This document shows, in pieces, positions 58,945 through 64,000 of a stretch of DNA of 64,000 nucleotides. The translations under genes were made by a program, and so were the position numbers. The notes below the pieces were generated by a model, which saw nothing but the letters and a program-made list of their open reading frames with translations, was not told where the DNA came from and ran no database searches. Source of the stretch: 2-02-FULL-45-10 sp964478235 (GTDB lineage Bacteria > Patescibacteriota > Patescibacteriia > Magasanikbacterales > GWA2-37-8); contig CAYZGX010000004.1 of NCBI GenBank assembly GCA_964478235.1, positions 5,655 through 69,654 on the forward strand. Reading direction: 5' to 3'. How positions within the stretch are numbered: the stretch's first letter is position 1; every line of letters begins with the position of its first letter.

Positions 58945-60186
58945 TTATTTCCACCCTCTATCTTTCATTGCTTGAGCAATGCGCTCCACCGCCAAAACGA
59001 AGGCGGCAGTACGAAGATCAATGTTGTACTTCTCTTTGTTTGCCCAGACCGAAGTGAAAGCAGCGGTCATTAATTTTTTAAGTTTACTTAAAACTTCTTC
59101 TTCCTCCCAATAATAATTCATGGCGTTTTGTACCTGTTCAAAATAGGACACCGTAACACCGCCCGCATTGGTGAGCACATCCGGAATTACCAGCACCCCT
59201 TTTTTGAATAATAATTCATCGGCTTCCGGGGTGGTTGGGCCATTGGCCAGCTCCGCAATAATTTTTGCTTGGACGCGAGGTGCGTTGTCGGCGGTAATTT
59301 GGTTTTCAAGCGCTGCTGGCACCAACACATCAACCGCCAATTCTAGCAGTTCACTATTAGAAATAGTCTTTGTCCCCGCAAAACCAAGCACGCTACCAGT
59401 AGTTTCTTTATGTTTTTCAAGCGTGTCGATAGCTAGCGCGCCACTAGCGACAATCGCCCCTTTAGAATCGCTAACAGCAACAATCTGATAACCAAGACCG
59501 CTCAAAATATGCGCCATATGACTCCCAGCATTACCAAAGCCTTGAATAGCTACTGTAGTATCACTGGCTTTTTTACCCAATTTTTTCATCGCTTCTTCGA
59601 GCACATAGACGCCGCCTTGCGCTGTCGCAAAACCACGCCCAGCCGATCCGCCGAGAGACAGTGGTTTACCGGTGATTACTCCAGGCGCATGATGCCCAAC
59701 ACACTTTTCATACTCATCAAGCATCCAACCCATAATTTGTGGCGTAGTGTAAACATCTGGCGCTGGAATATCTTTGGTTGGCCCAAGATGTGTGTAGAGC
59801 GCTCGAATATACCCACGAGACAACCGCTCGAGCTCCCCTGCCGATAATTCTTTTGGATTAACAATCACCCCACCCTTGCCACCACCGAGTGGCAGATTAA
59901 GGGTGGCACATTTAATCGCCATCCAAAACGACAGAGCGGTCACTTCATCTTCCGAAACATTGGGGTGAAACCGAATACCACCTTTGTAGGGGCCACGGGC
60001 GTTGTTGTATTGGCTACGGAAACCAACAAATTCTTTGATCTCACCAGAGTCCAGGGTGACTGAGATAGTCGTCCGATGCACAGCTTGCGGTTTTTTGAGC
60101 TGTTCAAGCAAGTGTGGAGCTAAATCAATTTTTTTCGCCGCGTTATCTAATTGTTTTAAAGCGTTTTCAAAAGCTGAGTGTGCCAT
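58945..60186 (-). CDS. gdhA: Glutamate dehydrogenase
   Basis: A 413-aa hexameric-type glutamate dehydrogenase interconverting glutamate and 2-oxoglutarate plus ammonia. The catalytic region is ATLNLPLGGGKGGVIVNP near residue 90; the substrate lysines lie in GFRSQYNNARGPYKGGIRFHP near 53-73. The Rossmann motif is VAIQGFGNAGSHMAHIL near 205. Amino-acid metabolism is sparse in many CPR bacteria, so this enzyme may supply reducing power or ammonia scavenging. Cofactor preference cannot be told. It is the first gene of a two-gene unit with fpg. Confidence 0.96.
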   Translation of the reverse strand: MAHSAFENALKQLDNAAKKIDLAPHLLEQLKKPQAVHRTTISVTLDSGEIKEFVGFRSQYNNARGPYKGGIRFHPNVSEDEVTALSFWMAIKCATLNLPLGGGKGGVIVNPKELSAGELERLSRGYIRALYTHLGPTKDIPAPDVYTTPQIMGWMLDEYEKCVGHHAPGVITGKPLSLGGSAGRGFATAQGGVYVLEEAMKKLGKKASDTTVAIQGFGNAGSHMAHILSGLGYQIVAVSDSKGAIVASGALAIDTLEKHKETTGSVLGFAGTKTISNSELLELAVDVLVPAALENQITADNAPRVQAKIIAELANGPTTPEADELLFKKGVLVIPDVLTNAGGVTVSYFEQVQNAMNYYWEEEEVLSKLKKLMTAAFTSVWANKEKYNIDLRTAAFVLAVERIAQAMKDRGWK

Positions 60187-60245
60187 ATGCGTAATACTTA
60201 GAACTAAAGGTAAGTAATCGTATACCCGACGCTTAAAAATTGCAA

Positions 60246-60278
60246 TATAAAAAAATCCCCGCCGAAGCGAGGATTTGT
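60246..60278 (-). terminator. Terminator after trx
   Basis: AAATCC-CGC pairs with GCG-GGATTT, followed on the minus strand by seven T. Confidence 0.85.
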
Positions 60279-60282
60279 CTAA

Positions 60283-60600
60283 TTACATGTGTTTTTTGAT
60301 AACTTCGAGCATTTTTTCTTTCTGCACACCACCCACGATTTCATCAACGACTGAGCCGTCTTTGAACACGAGGAAGGTGGGAATACTCATGACATTATAT
60401 TCTCCAGCGACGTTAGGATTTTCATCTACGTTCACTTTGCCGACTTTGACTGTGCCAGCGAGTTCAGAAGCAATTTCATCTACATACGGGCCAGTTTGCT
60501 GGCACGGACCACACCATGGAGCCCAGAAATCTACAAAGGTCAATTGATTTGCCATTTTTACTTCGCTTTCGAAGTTGGCATCGGTAAAGACAAGCGCCAT
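60283..60600 (-). CDS. trxA: Thioredoxin
   Basis: A 105-aa cytoplasmic thioredoxin, a general disulphide reductant. The active site WCGPC is in VDFWAPWCGPCQQTGPYVDEIAS near residue 31. The cis-proline region (NVMSIPTFLVFKDG near 72) and total length are standard. It starts 11 bp after infB and ends before a terminator. Thioredoxin reductase is not in the window. Confidence 0.97.
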   Translation of the reverse strand: MALVFTDANFESEVKMANQLTFVDFWAPWCGPCQQTGPYVDEIASELAGTVKVGKVNVDENPNVAGEYNVMSIPTFLVFKDGSVVDEIVGGVQKEKMLEVIKKHM

Positions 60601-60611
60601 ATATCTTTTAA

Positions 60612-62639
60612 TTATTTTTGTAAGATAAGTTTTTTAATTTTTTCTTCTTCTTTATAAGCTTCGAGCACGTCGCCAACTTCCAACTTCATCTTACCTTCAA
60701 ATTGGAGACCACATTCGTTGCCTTGCGGGATTTCGTTCATAGACTGCTTGCCTGATTGAAGCGCCGGGATTTTACCAACAGCAATAATTTCACCGTTGCG
60801 TTTCACCCGAGCTTTACAACCTTTGGACAATTTACCAGATTCTACCCGACCACCAACAATCATGCTGGAGCGTTCGGTGCGGAAGATGGCTAAGATTTTG
60901 AAAATACCAAGTTCAGTCGTAATAATTTCCGCAGTCAACAATTTTTCGAGCTCAACTTTTACCTTGTCGAGGAGATCGTAGATAATAGTATACTGGTAGA
61001 ACGGCACTCCTGTCGACTGGATCATTTCCAACGAGTTTGGCGAAGTGTTCACACTAAAGCCAAAGATCATACCGCCAGCAGTGTGAGCACGAGAAACGTC
61101 ATCGGCGGTAATGTTACCGAGCCCTTTGCCGATAATTTTAATTGCCACTTCTTCGGTTTTGATAGATTCAAGCGAGCCAATAAGCGCTTCAAGCGAACCG
61201 AGGGTGTCGGCTTTGACCACGATATTGAGCGTCTTTTTCTGAGCATCTTCGTCAGTGTCAGTTTTGGCAACAGAAACAGTTTGTTTTTCAGCACCAGTTT
61301 GAATAGATTTTTTATTGCGCACATCCACCTGCTCAGCTGTGCCAGCTTTACTCACATCGAGCACGTCGCCCACTTGAGGCGCCAATTTGAAACCGAGAAT
61401 ACGGACAGGACAACTTGGAGGAGCTTCTTGAATCGCTTCGCCACGATGATTTTTGAGCGCGCGTACTTTACCGTAAACTTCACCGTTGATAACCAGCGGA
61501 TCGTTGACGCGAAGTGTACCGGTCTGCACCAAAATGGTAGCGACAGGGCCAGCGCCTTTGTCTACGTGAGCTTCGATGACTGTGCCAGCAGCTCCGCGAG
61601 CTGGATCGGCTTTGATAGCGTCGGCGTGTACATCAGCGAGCACCAAAATGGTATCTAAAATTTTATTAATATTTTTATTTTCTTTTGCTGAAATTTCTAC
61701 TACCGGAACATCGCCACCCCAATCTTCGGGAATAACGTTATGGGTGCCGAGGTCAGAGCGAACACGTTGCACGTCAGCGCCCGGTTTATCAATTTTGTTG
61801 ATAGCTACTAAAAATGGCAATTTAGCCGCTTTAATAATATTAATCGCTTCAACTGTCTGAGGTTTGACACTGTCATCAGCTGCGACCACGAGAATAGCAA
61901 TATCAGCAACTTTCGCACCGCGACTACGCATAACCGTGAACGCTTCGTGACCCGGAGTATCAATAAAAGTCAAAGGAGAATGGACTTTGGTTTTTGGATT
62001 CACCCAATCAACTTGGTAGGCACCAATATGCTGCGTAATACCACCGGCTTCGCCAGCCATCACGTTGGTGTTGCGAATTGCATCGAGTAGTTTTGTTTTA
62101 CCGTGGTCAACGTGGCCCATTACCACTACCACTGGTGGGCGAAGAGTCGTTGCGCCTGTGGCGAGCACACTTTCAAGACCGGCCAAATGACTGTCTTGCA
62201 TAGCAGTGTCGACAGCTCCCACAACTTCTTCTTGGACAGTAAACCCAAGATCTTGAGCGATCAAGACAGCTGTATCATGATCAATATTTTCATTTTGCGC
62301 TGCCAAGATACCGCTCTTCATAAGCTCCACAATCACCTTGTTGACTGGAATCTGTAAGCGTTCGGCAAATTCGCGCACGGTCAAAATTGACGGGATGACA
62401 ACAGTCACACCAGTCGTTTTGCGCATTTCTTTTTCTAATTCTTTTTGTTTATCTTTTTCTTCCTGCTCACGACGCTCCATCATGAATTTGATACGTTTCC
62501 AATCGCGTTGAATTTGTTGTGCGACGCGATCATCAATCTTCACTGCTCGGGCACCGATATCAAAACCAAACTCCGGCAAGATTTGGAGGAGCTTCTGAGG
62601 GTGGATTTTTAGCTGTCGAGCCAGTTCGGAGACGTTCAT
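60612..62639 (-). CDS. infB: Translation initiation factor IF-2
   Basis: A 675-aa GTPase that brings initiator tRNA to the ribosome. The N-terminal IF2N-like segments (MNVSELARQLKIHPQKL, and LTVREFAERLQIPVNKVI near residue 105) are short compared with E. coli. The GTPase domain has GHVDHGKT near 175, DTPGHEAF near 225 and NKIDKPG near 280. Domains II-IV follow in full. No SD. It is transcribed from a consensus promoter 33 nt upstream and reads into trxA. Confidence 0.98.
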   Translation of the reverse strand: MNVSELARQLKIHPQKLLQILPEFGFDIGARAVKIDDRVAQQIQRDWKRIKFMMERREQEEKDKQKELEKEMRKTTGVTVVIPSILTVREFAERLQIPVNKVIVELMKSGILAAQNENIDHDTAVLIAQDLGFTVQEEVVGAVDTAMQDSHLAGLESVLATGATTLRPPVVVVMGHVDHGKTKLLDAIRNTNVMAGEAGGITQHIGAYQVDWVNPKTKVHSPLTFIDTPGHEAFTVMRSRGAKVADIAILVVAADDSVKPQTVEAINIIKAAKLPFLVAINKIDKPGADVQRVRSDLGTHNVIPEDWGGDVPVVEISAKENKNINKILDTILVLADVHADAIKADPARGAAGTVIEAHVDKGAGPVATILVQTGTLRVNDPLVINGEVYGKVRALKNHRGEAIQEAPPSCPVRILGFKLAPQVGDVLDVSKAGTAEQVDVRNKKSIQTGAEKQTVSVAKTDTDEDAQKKTLNIVVKADTLGSLEALIGSLESIKTEEVAIKIIGKGLGNITADDVSRAHTAGGMIFGFSVNTSPNSLEMIQSTGVPFYQYTIIYDLLDKVKVELEKLLTAEIITTELGIFKILAIFRTERSSMIVGGRVESGKLSKGCKARVKRNGEIIAVGKIPALQSGKQSMNEIPQGNECGLQFEGKMKLEVGDVLEAYKEEEKIKKLILQK

Positions 62640-62671
62640 GGAAGAGGTTTTAGAAAGTGTATAACGCGGTT

Positions 62672-62700
62672 AGTATATATAAGATAAGGCAGAAAGTCAA
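62672..62700 (-). promoter_or_regulatory. Promoter of infB-trxA
   Basis: Minus-strand TTGACT, 17-nt spacer, TATACT (plus AGTATA 62672-62677). Confidence 0.78.
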
Positions 62701-62720
62701 CTGTTTTGCCGGGTATTTGG

Positions 62721-62755
62721 ACAAAAAACCCGCCACTGTCTGGCGGGCTGTTTTG
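62721..62755 (-). terminator. Terminator of the 75-aa membrane protein gene
   Basis: CCCGCCA pairs with TGGCGGG followed by TTTTTTG on the minus strand. Confidence 0.88.
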
Positions 62756-62882
62756 AAGCGTGGTTACTGGCCTCAAGCGAGCGGGCGCTTCAGGCAACTA
62801 ACGTAGCGAGGTTCGGGCCGACCGAACCTCCTGAAAATGGGAGTTTGGGGTATATCCGGCAACTCCAGGGAAAAATGATGGG

Positions 62883-63110
62883 CTAGCGACTGCCAGGTGA
62901 CGACGCGCTCGAAACATTGACGCTCGAGCTGGCCGGAACCGAACTGCCAATCGCAGAAGTGAACCCCTCCAGGTTCGGCTTCGGCGACTGCAACGCATAG
63001 ATGAACAGGGACATTCCAACCCACAGGAGCAGGATGGACAACAGCAAGAACTTCTCAGTATCGTTGAAATCCTTCCAATTGAAGAGCGGCTTCGGCTGCT
63101 TGGAAAACAT
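62883..63110 (-). CDS. 75-aa single-pass membrane protein
   Basis: A 75-aa protein. GGAGG lies about 9 nt before ATG 63110; the frame is open to 63158 but without signals there. A basic/aromatic cytoplasmic head (MFSKQPKPLFNWKDF) is followed by one hydrophobic helix (FLLLSILLLWVGMSLFIYAL, about residues 21-40) and a Ser/Pro/Val-rich tail, probably outside the cell. GC-rich compared with infB and truB. It has a perfect consensus promoter and a leader of about 170 nt with stable hairpins. Function unknown; part of the SD-bearing orphan class. Confidence 0.75.
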   Translation of the reverse strand: MFSKQPKPLFNWKDFNDTEKFLLLSILLLWVGMSLFIYALQSPKPNLEGFTSAIGSSVPASSSVNVSSASSPGSR

Positions 63111-63111
63111 G

Positions 63112-63284
63112 GGACTGACCTCCGTAGTGTCCCGCGAACGGGACGGGTTGAACTGCACTTACGCGACACTACCGTACAGAACCTCTCGGTTCTCCACAAA
63201 GTGTCGGCAAATGATTGTTCGTACCTGTGCTATCATTTTTCGTATAAAAGAGCGGTGTCTTCCTAGGGGAATTCTCACAGGAAG
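63112..63284 (-). promoter_or_regulatory. Long folded 5' leader of the 75-aa gene
   Basis: Contains a TCTTCCT/AGGAAGA hairpin, GAACC-gaga-GGTTC, a GTCCCG-TTCG-CGGGAC hairpin with UUCG tetraloop, and GTAGTGTC complementary to GACACTAC directly beside the SD. The last two stems share bases and would exclude each other in part, as in translational switches. Confidence 0.5.
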
Positions 63285-63290
63285 ATACAT

Positions 63291-63319
63291 AGTATAGGGT
63301 ATATGAGCGATTTTGTCAA
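63291..63319 (-). promoter_or_regulatory. Perfect consensus promoter of the 75-aa gene
   Basis: Minus-strand TTGACA (plus TGTCAA 63314-63319), 17-nt spacer, TATACT (plus AGTATA 63291-63296). Confidence 0.85.
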
Positions 63320-63357
63320 CCCTTTTTTCGCTAGATTGGCTATTCTTAGCCAAAAAC

Positions 63358-63386
63358 TTGTGTAAAACCGTCAAATGCGTTAGTAT
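63358..63386 (+). promoter_or_regulatory. Promoter of truB
   Basis: TTGTGT, 17-nt spacer, TAGTAT at 63381-63386; 10 nt to the ATG at 63397, so nearly leaderless. Confidence 0.6.
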
Positions 63387-63396
63387 GGGCTTACCT

Positions 63397-64000
63397 ATGA
63401 CCACCCCTACCCCACTGTATCTCCTTATTAATAAACCAGCTGGCTGGACGAGTTTTGATGCCGTCAATTATGTACGCAAAGGTATCCGGAAGACCCATCC
63501 AGCAATAAAAAATATCAAAGTTGGTCACGCTGGCACCCTTGATCCGTTCGCAACCGGGCTACTTATTATTGGAGTGGGGCGCACTGCCACCCGCGAGCTC
63601 GATAGCTTTAAGGCACTCAAAAAAACCTACCAAGCCACCATCCGCCTTGGCAACGTGTCAGACACCGATGATTCCACCGGCGTTATCTCCCCCACCACCT
63701 CCCTACAACCAACTCGTGAACAGGTTGAAGCTGTCCTTTTAGGTTTTGTCGGCAAACAAACTCAGACTCCACCGATGTATTCAGCCAAAAAAGTTGGCGG
63801 CGATCGCCTCTACAAACTCGCTCGTCGAGGCATCACCGTGGAGCGCGAACCGTCTATCATCACCATCTACGACCTTCGCTTACTTGAATATACCTATCCT
63901 ATTATTACTATTGAGGTCACCTGCTCCGCTGGCACCTATATCCGTACACTCGCTCGAGACATTGGCGACAAGCTGGGCACTGGCGCCTACTGCGACACCC
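63397..64000 (+). CDS. truB: tRNA pseudouridine(55) synthase TruB (partial, 3' end outside window)
   Basis: The first 201 residues of the enzyme that converts U55 in the tRNA T loop to pseudouridine. Starts MTTPTPLYLLINKPAGWTSFD; the catalytic Asp is in VGHAGTLDPFATGLLIIGVG near residue 49. KKTYQATIRLGNVSDTDD and QTPPMYSAKKVGGDRLYKLAR follow, then CSAGTYIRTLARDIGDKLG. All are standard TruB landmarks. There is no SD; the ATG lies 10 nt after the -10 box. Confidence 0.96.
   Translation, partial: MTTPTPLYLLINKPAGWTSFDAVNYVRKGIRKTHPAIKNIKVGHAGTLDPFATGLLIIGVGRTATRELDSFKALKKTYQATIRLGNVSDTDDSTGVISPTTSLQPTREQVEAVLLGFVGKQTQTPPMYSAKKVGGDRLYKLARRGITVEREPSIITIYDLRLLEYTYPIITIEVTCSAGTYIRTLARDIGDKLGTGAYCDT

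Noticed and set aside
1..64000. CRISPR arrays, insertion sequences, prophage
   Set aside because: No regularly spaced direct repeats, transposases, integrases or phage structural genes were recognised in the window.

Overview
The window looks like a chromosomal segment of a Candidate Phyla Radiation (Patescibacteria, Parcubacteria-like) bacterium. This is inferred from gene content and style. It has compact housekeeping genes, a reduced type IV secretion core (PrgI, VirB4, VirB6-like) next to a giant secreted protein, VanW and DUF4015 proteins, a short YidC, ComEC/ComF, and ordinary genes almost without Shine-Dalgarno (SD) sites. A full-length RF2 with an SPF motif argues for the standard bacterial code with UGA as stop. 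I see no insertion sequence, CRISPR array or prophage.

Layout: 1-2485 smc (3' end outside). 2556-3560 is a GC-rich two-gene unit of tandem paralogs. 3608-6614 holds a coiled-coil protein, NrnA-like DHH phosphoesterase, tRNA-Asn, a tiny peptide, a small unknown and clpP. 6659-7031 is a promoter-to-terminator unit that looks non-coding. 7041-9461 is hsp20 and a VanW protein; 9586-11466 has three tRNAs mixed with small orphan genes. 11890-20266 mixes an acetyltransferase, ABC-F ATPase, a NUDIX/TspO/DUF2177/DUF1295/lipoprotein operon, VOC and DUF1801 genes, a second tRNA-Ser, a polytopic membrane protein and comF. 20270-29366 is a T4SS-like operon. 29526-30802 is a GC-rich lipoprotein with an elaborate leader. 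30824-39322 carries a 2626-aa cysteine-rich secreted protein plus a small calcium-repeat membrane protein. 39363-43538 is rsmA, DUF4015, tsaC, prfB and a COG2426 membrane protein. 43592-44672 has two more orphan genes. 44699-46692 is groESL under a CIRCE operator. 46772-54933 has an O-antigen-ligase-like protein, nucleotidyltransferase, yidC, nusA, an L,D-transpeptidase and ComEC split over two genes. 54939-62639 is leuS, an orphan, fpg, gdh, trx and infB; 62883-64000 is a small membrane protein and the start of truB.

Two expression styles are visible. Ordinary genes have no SD and many start within about 10 nt of the predicted transcription start (leaderless). Scattered among them are about nine small, mostly GC-rich, mostly unrecognised genes. 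Each unit has a near-consensus TTGACA-17-TATAAT promoter, nearly all have a strong GGAGG-type SD, most have a clear terminator, and several have folded 5' leaders. This second class, the probable ncRNA at 6694-7031, and the T4SS/giant-protein locus are the most interesting parts of the window.

How genes work together: the T4SS-like operon (VirB6-like, two Pro-rich linkers, PrgI, TraC-like, VirB4, VirB8-like) ends with comF. ComEC channel and metallo-beta-lactamase genes lie about 31 kb away, so the organism may take up DNA. No VirD4, VirB11 or relaxase is present in the window. The giant cysteine-rich protein next to the T4SS operon is a candidate surface appendage, adhesin or partner of that machine.
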